Source of the DNA: Isotricha intestinalis
Lineage: Eukaryota; Ciliophora; Litostomatea; Vestibuliferida; Isotrichidae
DNA length: 24,948 bases
NCBI GenBank assembly: GCA_023807065.1
Contig: JAJJLU010003904.1
Coordinates: 1 to 24,948 of the forward strand
Reading direction: 5' to 3'
Both the position numbers and the translations under genes were made by a program. Position 1 is the first letter of the stretch, and each line of letters begins with the position of its first letter. Below are positions 9,001 through 20,200 of this stretch, in pieces. The notes under the pieces were generated by a model. It made no database searches. It worked only from the letters and a program-made list of their open reading frames with translations, and had not been told where the DNA came from.

Positions 9001-11245
9001 GACTCATTCCTTGAATAATAAAGTTAGAATTTAATATAATAATATCATCAATAGTTTCTAAAGTTAAAGCAGCAATGTAAAATAAATTATTATTTATCAT
9101 AGGAAATAATTTTAAATTCTTTCTTAATTGAATTATTCTTTTATAACGATCTAAACCAAAAATAATATAATTTCCTTTATTAATTATTTTTTTTTCTCCA
9201 ATTTTAAAATATTTTCTCATTATATTTTTATGTTCATATGAAAAAATTTTTGGCATAAATTCTGTTATTTTTCTTCCAATAATTTTCTTATAATTTACTT
9301 TAAAAATTTTACCAAATTCATAATTTACTTTTTCTATTATTCCTTCTTTTCCTTTATCTCCTTTAACAATTACTATTGCAGTTTCATTTTTAAATAATAA
9401 TTCATTATAATCATTTATTAAATGATCACCTGTTATTTCTTTTTTTCTTTTTAAAGTTTCTAATTCATTTTTTAAATTATTATTATCATTCACTTCAGTT
9501 ACATAATTTAAATATATTTCAAAATAAGTATTTATTCCTGGATTTATATTAAATAAATTTTTCCAATATTCATTTATTTTATTCTTTGAATATTGAATTT
9601 TTTCTATTAATTGAAAGATTTTCTTAAATTCTAATTTTTTATGATTTGCTTTTATATAAGAAAAAAAATCCCAAAATTCCATATTTAATTCAATTTCTTT
9701 TTCTATTTCTCTTATAAATTTTTCAGCAATATCATTATATTTAAAATAAAGAGTAGGATTCATTTCGGTTAAATCATAACAAATTTCTCCTTCTTCTTTA
9801 AAATTTTCATATAATTTTTCTCTAATCATAATTTCCAATCTTTTTAATAAAAAATTTTCTTCTAAATTTAATTTCGATTCATTTACTCTGTAAAAATAAT
9901 ATAAACTCATACAGTAATTTTCAATAATTTTTAAATAATAATAAGATAAATTCATAAGTAATTCAGGAGTATCATAGCAAATTTTAATGAAATATTTTAA
10001 TAAAATAGGAATAAAATTTTTTAAAAAAATTTGATCTATTTCAGGAGGTAAATTTCTATCAGACCAACTATTAATTATTGGAAGATATAATTTATTATGT
10101 CCTTTTAATAAACAACTATGATTTGGACATTCTATTGAATGCATTTCTATTAATGCTTTTAATAATGCTCTTTTTTGCTGATTTTCTATCGATAAATTTG
10201 TTAAGTCAAATATATATTTTATATAAAATAATAAAAAGAATTTATTCTTTATTTTGTAAAAAGGTGTTTTTTTCACTATTTTTATTATTAAATTATTTAA
10301 TATTATTATAAATAATATACTCATTATTAATGATGTTAATATATATATTAAACCTTTGTAACTTATGTCTATAAAGTAAAAAATTGAAAAAAATATAGAA
10401 CTGTGAAAATATAAAAAATGAGATAGACCAAATATTATATTTGTTTTTAAATTATAATAAATTAATCTTTTTATATAATAATTAAATAAAAAACAAGATA
10501 TAATAAGATTTGTAATATAAAAAAATTCATGAGTTAATAAATGAATTAAAGATAAAGCAATAGAAGAAATTATAGCACTTAAATGTTGATAAATATATAT
10601 TTTTGAAGTTATAGTATTGAATTTAGAATCTGAAATAAAAAAATTTTCTTCATAATATAATTGAATATATAAAGTTAGAACAGTAGAATAAACATTAAAA
10701 AAAAAAGAGCAAAATAAAGGTGTAATATTATTACTTTGATTACATTTAATTTCAACAATATATCTATTATAAGTAGCATTAAAACATAACATTCTTGTGA
10801 AAAAATCTAAAATTATATTAGCTAAAACATATATATTAACTTTAATGAAAAAATTTAAAAATTGTAAACTTGTAGTATAAACAGTTTTTCTTGTAGTAGT
10901 TAAAATTAAAATTAGATAATAAACAGTGAATATAATATAATAAAAAGAAAAAAGATAAATTGTTAAATTATAATAATTACGATGTTTATAAAAAAGTGAT
11001 TTTATTCTTATTATTTCTCCTATTTTATTAAGTAAATAATCAAATATTGATTCATTTGGATTTAAACAACCTGCACTATCAGTAAAAAAAATAGAAATAT
11101 TTTGTATTGAAAAAATCAAATAAAATAAATAATTTTGAAAATCAAAATATGATTGATTTATTACTAATAAATTCATTAAATGAATAAATTTTTCTTTGAA
11201 TGATAAATTCTCTGATAAATATAATTTTATGTCTTGAGAAGACAT
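6065..11245 (-). CDS. Large PAS-domain multi-membrane-segment protein, TmcB/TmcC-like
   Basis: The 1726-residue product begins with a cytosolic stretch and then several hydrophobic helices up to about residue 345. A His/Cys cluster follows near 365 (EMHSIECPNHSCLLKGH). A soluble region includes a PAS-like domain at about 612-720 (starting near KNETAIVIVKGDKG) and a possible second PAS-like unit from about 725 (DDIIILNSNFIIQGMSQKLF). The C-terminal part has four strong membrane helices near 1115-1140, 1337-1361, 1455-1482 and 1658-1688, with two large outside loops of about 195 and 175 residues. This order (N-terminal membrane bundle, Cys/His motif, PAS, paired helix-loop-helix units) is the plan of 'tiny macrocysts' TmcB/TmcC-like proteins, abundant in ciliates, amoebae and trichomonads. 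A sensory role at a membrane is inferred from PAS; no cyclase or kinase domain is visible. The gene stops at TGA, with TAA three codons later. Confidence 0.8.
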   Translation of the reverse strand: MSSQDIKLYLSENLSFKEKFIHLMNLLVINQSYFDFQNYLFYLIFSIQNISIFFTDSAGCLNPNESIFDYLLNKIGEIIRIKSLFYKHRNYYNLTIYLFSFYYIIFTVYYLILILTTTRKTVYTTSLQFLNFFIKVNIYVLANIILDFFTRMLCFNATYNRYIVEIKCNQSNNITPLFCSFFFNVYSTVLTLYIQLYYEENFFISDSKFNTITSKIYIYQHLSAIISSIALSLIHLLTHEFFYITNLIISCFLFNYYIKRLIYYNLKTNIIFGLSHFLYFHSSIFFSIFYFIDISYKGLIYILTSLIMSILFIIILNNLIIKIVKKTPFYKIKNKFFLLFYIKYIFDLTNLSIENQQKRALLKALIEMHSIECPNHSCLLKGHNKLYLPIINSWSDRNLPPEIDQIFLKNFIPILLKYFIKICYDTPELLMNLSYYYLKIIENYCMSLYYFYRVNESKLNLEENFLLKRLEIMIREKLYENFKEEGEICYDLTEMNPTLYFKYNDIAEKFIREIEKEIELNMEFWDFFSYIKANHKKLEFKKIFQLIEKIQYSKNKINEYWKNLFNINPGINTYFEIYLNYVTEVNDNNNLKNELETLKRKKEITGDHLINDYNELLFKNETAIVIVKGDKGKEGIIEKVNYEFGKIFKVNYKKIIGRKITEFMPKIFSYEHKNIMRKYFKIGEKKIINKGNYIIFGLDRYKRIIQLRKNLKLFPMINNNLFYIAALTLETIDDIIILNSNFIIQGMSQKLFDYFLIDNNELFLKNDIPFYLICKNFISFYRTFFKGKQKRNLYISSNQNLNEYNLNLNEYDILLKEEKSINEEKKKEENQTENKENDIIEINENMEIEYEIKFPDFLIKYSYYTKVVNLNETNNEDNDNINKEDSTFIQKQNFSFFTSPRKTIIMSGYASFKSDENKINYQLNGIRKILLYKTLFEQENFEELEKLFDKNTVENFISLKFHFSFEKKKFNDNYYYIIRCVDNEKFDKDDTISNIKNQHLMICDVFAYKNISSLFNLYYINNEEKETINNNISDFINLRNDYNFRRNYQKNISKIKTKSRVFGEKKLIHHNEIENENTSQNSNSSFNKNISKLHKIANIRNKNLENDTTSFIIINELKILPFILLFFILIFYIIYNSFFSKLKEELIFIRNYNSILYKFQITLFRILIRVIDYSVLFYSELYGYNITFNSEYSDKSLIIENLKTSVSKFYSESNSNIIFLERYIHKYVKETENKVWEQLKFNYSINVPFNDMDYFPIIAKNSLYDSYFLFQLDFFNNIDLYDYVMNDSIDLVDYATFMSINGVINIILPKLILSIEPLLENFLKFSNGLFFKFKLSIFFYLILNCILYSIMIFVTFNMIQHLNLGISKILRINQNDIQKIISNINNFKYNFQRKIQELNDLNLFGCNDGSESKLLKTFVEKTKLNTTNIKKFKEKSIISISNDFYFEKKKIKKMSFPLFSILFYIILLFFLIFFSILLFYIPKTLINDNSDLLISHTFLLKQFVFVSAKIFQMKSLFANYNDIVHLNLNKFENESLSETFYETLPKFKELYKFYYDIFLLDTCKAIYENDSNDYYLCKNNKKIILTNNTNSLKEYLLFKMEVLIYNYEILMLKNNTFNSYYMFNTYDYNEIMDLYTFYLPIYDRFHNILEKAFEKRSKDIQLFFNILFYIMIFLIIGNIFYQFLIYIPFFQKMLFISVDFIKIIPCNIILNTPDLENWLEMNENTL

Positions 11246-11925
11246 ATATTTTTTAAATTTATTTTCTCATAAATTTTTATTAAGAAAATATAAATCAATA
11301 TTTATTATTTAAAAAAGTTTATATTGTTTATATATGATTGTAAAAAAGTATATAAATAATTGATTGTAATTAAATTAAAAATGAAATTTCTTTTTTATTC
11401 AAAAATTATTTAATAAATCTGATTCAAATTATTAATTTATTTACTAATAAATAAAATATTTTACTTTAATAATAATAAATATAATTCATTTAATTATTAA
11501 AAACAGATTTAAAAAAATAAAAAATTATTAGTAACATCTTTATAATTATTGCAATTAATAAAAAATACTTAATTGAATAATATAATTAATAAAAACCTTT
11601 AAACTCTTTAAATAATGTTTTTTTAATTGATGAAATTTAAATAATTTTAGTTGTTATATTATATCTTTTAATTATTTTAGATAAAATTTCAATTATTTTT
11701 ATTAAGATTATAATTTAGAAAATAATAAATGAAATAACATATTATTTTTTTCTTGAGAAAGGAAAAAACATTTTTTAGAAGCTTTTTTCCTTTATATGTT
11801 TAATAATTTATTTAGAAAAAAATAATAGATAAAATAAAATTCAGTAAAATTTTAGATAAATAATAAAAAAATATAAAATAATATAAAAATTGAACATAAA
11901 TCATAAATAATTAAAAAAAAATAAA
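11246..11925. other. 680-base divergent intergenic region, extremely AT-rich
   Basis: This region separates the start codons of the PAS-protein gene (minus) and the chromodomain-like gene (plus), so it should carry both promoters. I see no open frame of interest, no tRNA-like fold and no repeat of a neighbouring gene. The only clear structure is a perfect 11-base inverted repeat at 11758-11793. The last 40 bases before 11926 are almost pure A and T, like the leaders of other genes here. Confidence 0.6.
11758..11793. repeat. Perfect 11-base inverted repeat with 14-base loop
   Basis: AAAGGAAAAAA at 11758-11768 is the exact reverse complement of TTTTTTCCTTT at 11783-11793, separated by CATTTTTTAGAAGC. 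It lies about 135 bases upstream of the chromodomain-like gene. The GG/CC pair makes it less trivial than an A/T-only palindrome, but chance remains possible. Confidence 0.55.
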
Positions 11926-13008
11926 ATGGGAAAAAAAATTCAAAAATTTCAAGCAATAAAAGTATTAGAAAGAAAGGAAGATAAATTAAAAGGATATATA
12001 TATTTAATCGAGTTTAGCAATGGAGAAAAAAAATGGTTATTTCAAAGAAATATAAGTAAAACAGAAATAAAGAAATTACTAAAAGAATTTGATAAAAAAT
12101 TTCCCAAAATTGAAAAAAGAGGAAGAAAGAAAAAAATAAAAATTCTTTCAGAAAAAGATAATGAAGAAATAAAAAATTCAACTGAACCTGAAAGTCAAAA
12201 TAATAATAATAATAATAATAATAATAACGAAAAAGAAGAATCTTTTTATTTAGAAATTAAAAAAGAAAATTATATTAATAATAATAATAATGAATTAAGT
12301 AATGAGGAATTAAAAAATAACTTTATTAAATTTGAAAGTGAAATAAATTCATTAAAAAAAGAAAATGCAAAATTAAAAGATGAATTAAATAAAAATTCAA
12401 CTACATATAATAATTTATCTGAATGGTTATTTAATATATCAAAAGAAAATGAAAAATTAAAAGATAATTTAAAAAATAAATGTAATGAATTGTGTTTGAT
12501 AAAACAAAAATATTGTAATAATGGTAATAATGAAACAAAAGAAGAACAACAAATTATTCTTAGCAAAGATCAAAACCAAGATTTAAATAATTTATATTTT
12601 GAACAAAAATTAGAAAATAATAATTTAAAATTAAAAATTCAAGAATTAATTGATAAAAAAAATAATTTAACTGAAACATATCAAATTTTAGAAAAAAATA
12701 AAGAAGAAATATTAAAGAAATATATTCAAAAAAATAAAAGTTCTAATGAAATATTAAAAAAAAAAGATTCTATTATATTAGAATTAAATAAAAAAATTAT
12801 TGAATTTGAAGAAAAAGAAAAATTGCAATTAATGAATTCTAAAGAAAAAATAAATAAAGAAGTTGAAATTTGGAAACAAAAATATGAAGATTTAAATGAT
12901 GAATATGGAAAAATTACAGATATATTAAAAGTTTATAAAAATAAAAATAAAGAATTAAATAGTATTTATGAACAATATAAAAATAAATTTGGTGAAATTG
13001 AAAACTAA
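11926..13008 (+). CDS. Chromodomain-like protein with AT-hook-like basic motif and coiled coil
   Basis: The 360-residue product opens with a compact region at 8-59 resembling a chromodomain. FQAIKVLERK (first strand) is followed by GYIYLIEFSNGEKKWLF (second and third strands, with aromatic residues near the methyl-lysine cage positions) and a closing helix, IKKLLKEFDKKF. It continues with a basic KRGRKKKIK stretch at 64-72, like an AT hook or nuclear localisation signal. A run of ten Asn follows near 94-103, and charged coiled coil runs from about 115 to the end with many leucines. This suggests a nuclear chromatin protein that oligomerises through its coiled coil. The chromodomain call is inference from pattern; the usual 'YLVKW...TWEP' core is only partly met. 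The ATG at 11926 follows an A-rich leader and the gene ends in TAA. The next gene on the same strand starts 107 bases on. Confidence 0.6.
   Translation: MGKKIQKFQAIKVLERKEDKLKGYIYLIEFSNGEKKWLFQRNISKTEIKKLLKEFDKKFPKIEKRGRKKKIKILSEKDNEEIKNSTEPESQNNNNNNNNNNEKEESFYLEIKKENYINNNNNELSNEELKNNFIKFESEINSLKKENAKLKDELNKNSTTYNNLSEWLFNISKENEKLKDNLKNKCNELCLIKQKYCNNGNNETKEEQQIILSKDQNQDLNNLYFEQKLENNNLKLKIQELIDKKNNLTETYQILEKNKEEILKKYIQKNKSSNEILKKKDSIILELNKKIIEFEEKEKLQLMNSKEKINKEVEIWKQKYEDLNDEYGKITDILKVYKNKNKELNSIYEQYKNKFGEIEN
12197..12226 (+). repeat. AAT trinucleotide run encoding polyasparagine
   Basis: Nine AAT codons and one AAC in a row encode ten Asn in the linker between the basic motif and the coiled coil of the chromodomain-like protein. 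It is a microsatellite inside a coding region, liable to change length by slippage. Shorter Asn runs occur elsewhere in this gene and in the 14258-21544 gene. Confidence 0.85.
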
Positions 13009-13115
13009 TAAAATAAAAAAAATATTCAATAAATATTTTAACAAATAATGTATTAAAAAAAACAAAAAAAATTAGATTTTTTTTTTTAAAAATTTAATAA
13101 AATACTTAAATAAAA

Positions 13116-13952
13116 ATGGAAAATGAAGATTTATTAAAATTAGATAAATTTATTTTAAAAATAAAAGAAAAAGAAAATAAAAAAATAATATTGATTACTT
13201 CAGGAGGAACATCAGTACCATTAGAGAAAAACACTGTAAGATCAATAGAAAATTTTTCAACAGGTAAAAGAGGAGCAATAAGTGCTGAAGAATTTTTAAA
13301 AAATAATTATAATGTAATATTCTTATATAGAAAAAATTCTTTATTACCTTTTATTAATCATATAAATATATTTGATTTATTTGAAGAAAAAAATAATAAT
13401 ATTTTTAAAGAATATAAAGATTTATATAATAAATATAAAAATAATATTATTTTAATTCCTTTTATTACTATTTATGAATATTTATTTTTATATGAAGAAA
13501 TTATCAAAAAATTATCTTTTTTTAATTGCAATTCTATTATTTATTTAGCTGCTGCTGTAAGTGATTTTTTTATTTTAGAAAATGAATTAAAAGAAAATAA
13601 AATTCAATCTAATGAAAATAAAAATGGATTAATTATTAAATTAAATAATGTTAATAAAAATATTCATAAAATTAAAGATGAATGGAATAAAAATTGCTTT
13701 TTAATCACTTTTAAATTAGAAACTGATGAAAATATTTTGTTTAAAAAAGCTAAAAATTCTATTTTTAAAAACAAAAGTGATTTAATTATTGCAAATTTAC
13801 TTCAAAATAGATATAATGAAGTTTTTTTTGTTTATAAAGATAAAATTGAAAAATTTGAAAAAAAAAATAATGATTTTATTGAAACAATTATTGTTGAAGA
13901 AGTTATTAAATTACACAATCAATTTATAAATGATAAAAAAATAAATTTATAA
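13116..13952 (+). CDS. PPCS: Phosphopantothenate-cysteine ligase, eukaryotic type
   Basis: This enzyme joins cysteine to 4'-phosphopantothenate, using a nucleotide triphosphate, in the second step of coenzyme A synthesis from pantothenate, and should be cytosolic. The 278-residue protein is close to the usual eukaryotic length. [11 protein letters not shown] at about 26-36 opens the Rossmann-like fold. [15 protein letters not shown] at about 39-53 matches the conserved 'N-VR-I-NFS-G-RG' nucleotide-binding segment. [12 protein letters not shown] near 140-151 is the conserved 'AAAVSDF' strand, and [12 protein letters not shown] near 222-233 is the late conserved block. It stands alone, without the decarboxylase (CoaC) fusion typical of bacteria. 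No frameshift is seen. It ends in TAA and faces the large coiled-coil gene tail to tail. Confidence 0.93.
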   Translation: MENEDLLKLDKFILKIKEKENKKIILITSGGTSVPLEKNTVRSIENFSTGKRGAISAEEFLKNNYNVIFLYRKNSLLPFINHINIFDLFEEKNNNIFKEYKDLYNKYKNNIILIPFITIYEYLFLYEEIIKKLSFFNCNSIIYLAAAVSDFFILENELKENKIQSNENKNGLIIKLNNVNKNIHKIKDEWNKNCFLITFKLETDENILFKKAKNSIFKNKSDLIIANLLQNRYNEVFFVYKDKIEKFEKKNNDFIETIIVEEVIKLHNQFINDKKINL

Positions 13953-14257
13953 CTATTTTTAGATTTTAATTAATTTATGATTTAATTTCTTTTTTTTTCT
14001 TTAAATCCTTTTCTTCTATTATAAGAAGATAAATAAAATAAAAAGAATGATTATTTGAAGAATATTAAAATAATCTTTTATTATCAAAATAATTATTGTA
14101 TATTTAAATAAGTTTCTGTGCTTTTTAAATGTTAAACATTTAAAAAATAAATATAAATACATGAAAAAAATTTAAATAATAAAAAAATAAATATTTAAAA
14201 ATTTTCTATAAACAAATAAATTATTTAATTGAAAAATATCAAAAAAAAAAAGAAAAA
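13953..14257. other. Convergent 3' spacer containing a near-perfect palindrome
   Basis: These 305 bases lie between the convergent PPCS and coiled-coil genes. No open frame or RNA gene is visible. The notable element is a 25-base palindrome centred on 14134. The rest is AT-rich sequence with T-rich runs after the PPCS stop and A-rich runs before the coiled-coil stop, as expected of two opposed 3' ends. Confidence 0.6.
14122..14146. repeat. Perfect 12-base inverted repeat around one central base
   Basis: TTTTTAAATGTT at 14122-14133 is the exact reverse complement of AACATTTAAAAA at 14135-14146, with a single A between. It lies between two convergent genes and could form a cruciform or RNA hairpin at both 3' ends. 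In AT-rich DNA part of the symmetry is cheap, but the TGTT/AACA core is not. Confidence 0.6.
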
Positions 14258-17200
14258 TTAATCCTTAGAAATTTCTCTTAAAAGTTTCATTTTAGAAATA
14301 TCATCTTTAACTTGATAACAACTCATTAAATTATCTAATTTTTGAATAGCATCATTTAATTCATCATTAGAATCAATAAATTGATTAATATTATTTTTAA
14401 TTAAATTAATAACATTTACAAATTCATTATAATTTTCAATTCTTCCATTAAAAGAAATTAAATCAATAATTTTTTGTTTAATAACTTTAATTTCCTTAAT
14501 TAATATTTCTATTTTTTTATCTTTATCTTCATTAGAAACATTTTTTAAAATTAAATCACATTTATTTTGATATTGATTAATTTGATTAGATAAATTTTTA
14601 ATTAATTCATCTTTATCTTCTAAAGCATTTCTTAATTCATCCATTTGTTCACTTGAACCAATTCCTTCTTCTAATTCAGAAATATATTTTTGTAAATATT
14701 TTAATTCTTTTGAATGATTATAAAAATCTTCTTCTAATTCTTTATTTTTTTTACTTAATTTCTTAATTATTTTTTCTTTTTCTTCTAATTTATTTCTTAT
14801 ATCTTCTTCTTTTTTATTATTACTATTATTATTACTATTATAACTAATAAAACTATTATTATTATTTATTTTAATAGGAGAATTAAAATAATTATAATAA
14901 TTATTATTATTATTTTTATTTGTTGAAATTATATTTTCATCTCCTTCAGTTTTTAATCTTTCTCTTTCATATTTAATTTTATCTAATTCTTCTTTTAAAG
15001 CTAAATTTTCTTCTGTTAATATATTATATGCATCTCTCATTATTGTTTCTTCATTTGGAGCAGATTTTTTTTTTTTTAAATTATTTATTTCTTCTAATAA
15101 TTTATTATTCTCTTCTTTTAATCTGTGACTATTTGATTTTTCATTATTTATTTCATTCAATAATAATGTCACTTTTTCTTTATTTTCTCCTAAAGTTAAA
15201 TTTAATTTTTCTATTTCTTGTGTTAATTTTGTCACTTGTTTATCTTTAGTTTTTTCATCATTATCATCCATTGATAATCCTCCTAATGAACGAAATGATT
15301 TTACCATACCATTTAATGTTATTATTTGCTTTTTAAAACCTTCATTTTGCTCTTTTAATTTATTTAATTGATCTTCTAAATTTTTTATTTTTTCTTCTTT
15401 TTCTTTTATTTCATTTAAAGTCTTTATTTTCAAATTATTATCATCATCGTTATTAATATTATTAGTATCATTATTATTATCATTATTATTATTTGAAAGG
15501 TTATTATTTTCTGTTTTTAATTGTTCTATTTTTTTTTCAAATTCTTGTTTTTGAGTTTCATTTTCTTCTTTTATAATATTAAATTGATTTAATAATTCTT
15601 CATATTTTATTTTAAAATTAGATATTTCTTTTTCTAATTCTTCATTGTTATTATTTTTAATTGTATTATTTTGTTGTTTTAATATTGTTATATTTTCATT
15701 TGATATTATTTCATTTTTATCCAATTTATTTTCTTTATTTTCATTTGAATTTAATTGAATATTTTCTTTATTTTCAATTTGATATTCTTTAATAATATGA
15801 TTAATTCCTTCAATAAATATTTCTTTTGTTTCAATTAAATATATTTTTTTTTGTGATTCTAATTTTATTTCTTCATTATCTTCTAAATCATTTTTTTTAT
15901 ATTCATTTAATTGATTATTTTTATTATTTAATTCTTCAATTTTATTTTTTAAATCTTCAATATTTTTTTCTTTTTCTTCAATTTGACTTTTCAAATTAAA
16001 TAAATTAATTTTATTTTCTTCATTTTCACTTTCTATTTTTTCTTTAATACCTTTAATTTCTTCATTTTCTAATTTTACCTTATCAAAATCTTTATTAATT
16101 TTATCATTATTATCTTTTAATTCATTATAATTTTGATTAAATAAATTAATTTCTGCTTTTAAACTATTATTTCCTTTATATAAAATATCATTTTTTTTTT
16201 TTAAATCTTTAATTTCTTCTTCTAAGTTTTTTTTCCCAATATTTAATTTATCAATTTCAATTTTAGAATCTTCACTTCTTTTTTTATAAACATCTCTTTC
16301 ATTAGTAATAGCAAACATAATATTATCCATTTTTTTTTTATCGTTAATACTTTTAATTTTATTTTCTTCTTCTAATTTATTTATATTTTCTTTTAAAAGT
16401 TCTATTTCATTATTTGCTTTATTTAAATCATCTGCTAAAGCATCATTTTCTTCTCCTTCTTTTTTTAAATTTTCATATAATTCTTCATTTTCTTTTTCTT
16501 TTTCAAAAATATTTTTTTTATATTCTTCTTCATCTTTCTTTAATTGATTTATTTCTTTCTCTTTTTTTAATATATTTAATTTCAATTCTTCTAATTCATT
16601 TTCTTTTTCATTTAATTTTACTTTTATTTCATTTAATTCTTTATCTTTATTTAAATTACTATTTGATATTTCTTTTAATTCTTCTTCTTTTTCATTAAGT
16701 AATTTAATATTATTTTCATTTTCTTTTTTAATAAAATCTAAATTTAATTTTAATTTTTCTTTTTCTGTTTCTTTATTTAATATTTGTTCTTTAATTAATT
16801 CATTTTCACTTTGAAGAGAAGTATATTTATTACTATATTCTTCTACTATTTTATTATTATCATCATTACTATTTAACAATTGACTATTTAATAATTTAAT
16901 ATGATTATCTAATTCTTGCTTTGATTCATTTAATAAATTTATTTTTTCTAAATAAGAATTTTTTTCATTATTTATTTTATCTATATTTATTAATAAATTT
17001 GATTTTTCTTCTCTTAAAGAATTAATTGTCTTTTGGAAAATTTCTTTTTCTTTTTTTGATATTATTAAATTATTATTTATTGTTTCTTTTTCTTTTATTA
17101 ATTTATCAATTGATTTCTTTAATTCTCTTATTTCTTTTTCATTGTTATTTATTTGAAATTGTAAATCTTCTATTTCTTTTTCTTTATTATTAATATTTTC

Positions 17201-20200
17201 TTTAGATAATAATAATTCATTTTGAATTTCATTTTTTTCTTGAATTTCATTGTTTTTTTCATCTATTAAGATATCTAAATTTTTTTTTAATTTTTCATTT
17301 TCTCTTTGATGCTTTTTTATTATATCTTTTAATTTATCTGAATCTTTTTTAACTTGAAAAATATCTAAATTTAATTTATCAATTAATTGATTTTGTTTAT
17401 TTATTTTTGATTGTAATTCTATATTTTCTTTTTGATTTTCATCACTTAAAATTTGCATATTTTCTATTTGATTTTTAAATATATTTATTTCCTTTAAATA
17501 TTTATTTTTCTCCATTTCAATATTATCAATTTGTTCTTTTAAATCATTTTCATTATTTTCAAGAAATAAATTTCTTTCTTTTATTTTTTTGTTATTTTCA
17601 TTTATTTCTATTAAATTTTCATTTAATTCATCTCTTTCTTTTTTAATTAATTCATTTTCATTTTTTATTTTTTTTAAATCTAAATTTAATTTGGAATTAT
17701 TATCATTTAATTTATTATTATTATCTTTTAAAACTAAATTTTCATTTTCTAAATTTTTAATATTATTTTTATAACCATCTAATTCTCTAATAATAATATC
17801 ATAATTATCTTTAATAGTAATATTTTCATCATTTAATTTCTTATATTTATTTAATAAATCTTCATTATCTTTAATTAAATTATTATATCTATCAGAAATT
17901 CCTTTATATTCAGCATTAATTTCAATATATTTACTTCTATATTCTCTTAAATTTTCTATATCTTTTAAACTAGAATTATATTTTTCACTACTTTCTTTTG
18001 CTAAATTTAATGTTTTTTCTTTCATTTCTTTTAAAGAATTTATTTGTTGATTTAATAATTTATTTTTCTCTTCTATTTCTTTTAATAATAATGATTCTTT
18101 TTCATATTTTTCTTTATAATCATTTAAATGAGAATTTTCTTCTATTAATATATCTTGCTTTTCTTTTATTAATGATAATTCTTGACTTATTAAATTTATA
18201 TTACTTTTTAAATTCGAATTCTCATTTTTTAATTGTTCTATTTGTTCTTTTAATTTTATATTTTCTTGATTTAATTTTTCTTGGTTTTCTTTTTTAGATA
18301 TTTCTTCTTTTTGAAAAGAAGAAATTGAATTTTTAAATATCGTATTTTCTTCAATTAATTTATCTTTATTTTCATTTAAAGATATAATTTCTTTATTTAA
18401 ATCTTCTTTTTCATTTTTTAATTTATTTATTTCTTCTTTATTAATTTCTTCATTTTTTTTATATTTATTTATTTCTTTAATAAATGAAGCAATATTTTCT
18501 TTTAATTCTGAATTTTCTTTTACTAATAATTTATATTGTTCTTCAATTCCTTTTAAAATATTATTTTCACTATTTAAATTATTAAATTTCTCTTGTATTT
18601 CTTTCAAAGAATTATTTTCTGATATTAATTTATTTTGAAATTCTTTTAAAGTATTATTTTCAACTATTAAAGCATTATATTTACCTTGTATTTCTTTTAA
18701 TTTATTATATTTTTCAATTAAATTATTATGTTTATCTTTTATTTTATTTAATTCTTCATTATCATTATTTAATCTATTTATTTGTTCTTTTAAAACATTT
18801 AATTCTTGAATTAAATTATTTAATTTATTTTGAATTTCATTTTTTTCATTTAAAACATTATTAAAATCTTGTTTTAATATTAATGAATCTTTATTTAAAT
18901 TATTATATTTTTTTTCATAATCTTTTAAACTTTCATTTTCTTTAATTAAATTATCATTAATTTTTTTAATTTCATTATATTTATCATTAAAAATAGTTTT
19001 ATCTTTTAAAGTAGAAGTAATATTTTCTTTTAATTTATTATTTTCTTTATTTAATTCATGATATTGACTTTTTAAATTATTATTATCTTGAGATAAAATA
19101 TTATATTTTTCTTGAATTAATTTTAAAGCATCATTTTCAGAACTTAAAGAAACAAATTTAGATTGAAATTCTTTTAATTGTTCATTTTCTTTACTTAATT
19201 CTAAATATTTATTTTCAATATCTTTTAACTTTAAATTTTCTATATTTAACTCTTTATTATTATTATAATATTGTTCACATTTATTTTTTTCTTTTAATAA
19301 AGTATCATTTAAATCTTTTATTTTTTGAGAATAATTTTGTTTTGCATTATCTTTTTCTTTAGTTAATAAAATATAATCATCTCTTAATTTTTGATAAGCT
19401 TCTTTATCATTTATTAATTCTAAATTTTCTTTTTCAATATTTTTAAATTTTTCAACTTGTTGTAATAAATCATTATAATTTATTTGTTTAGATTTTAATA
19501 ATTCATTTTCTTTTGTTAAATTTGCATAATTTTCTTCCCATTTTTTTATCATTTCTTGTGAATTTTTTGTTTGTTTTAAACTTTGATTTTTTAACTCTGA
19601 ATTTAAATTCATATATTGTTCTTTATCTTTTATTAATTTTTCTTTTTCTTGTTGAATATTTATTTTTTCTTTCTGAATTTGAGTTAAAGAATTTTGAAGT
19701 GATATTATACTATCATTCTTTTTTTTATTTTCTATTATTGTTTCTTCTAATTTTTTTCTTATTTCTTTATATCCTTTTTCAAATACTTCTTTATTATTTT
19801 CTTTTGCGTAATTTTTAAAATTTTCTTTTAATTTATTATCTTCTTCTATTAATAATTCATATTTTATTTTTATTTGTTTATATTGTTCTATTTCTTTTAA
19901 ACAAGAATCATATTTTTCTTTTAATAATTCTAAATTTTGATTTTCTTTTACAATTTCATTAAATTTTTTTTGAGTGTCTTGTAAACTATCATTCACTTTC
20001 ATTAAGTCATTAAAACTATTTTGAATTTGAATATAATTCTCATTTAAATTTAAATATTTTTTTTTTAATTCTTTTAATTCATTTATTTCTTTTTCATTTA
20101 ATAAATTTTTTTTAATTAATTCATCATTTTCTTTAGTTATTTTAATTAATTTATCTTGAACTCCTTTTAAACTTTCATTTTCTTTATTAATTAATTCATA

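Noticed and set aside
14810..14930. AAT/ATT-rich tract as a separate microsatellite locus
   Set aside because: It is coding sequence for an Asn-rich linker of the giant coiled-coil protein and is interrupted by other codons.
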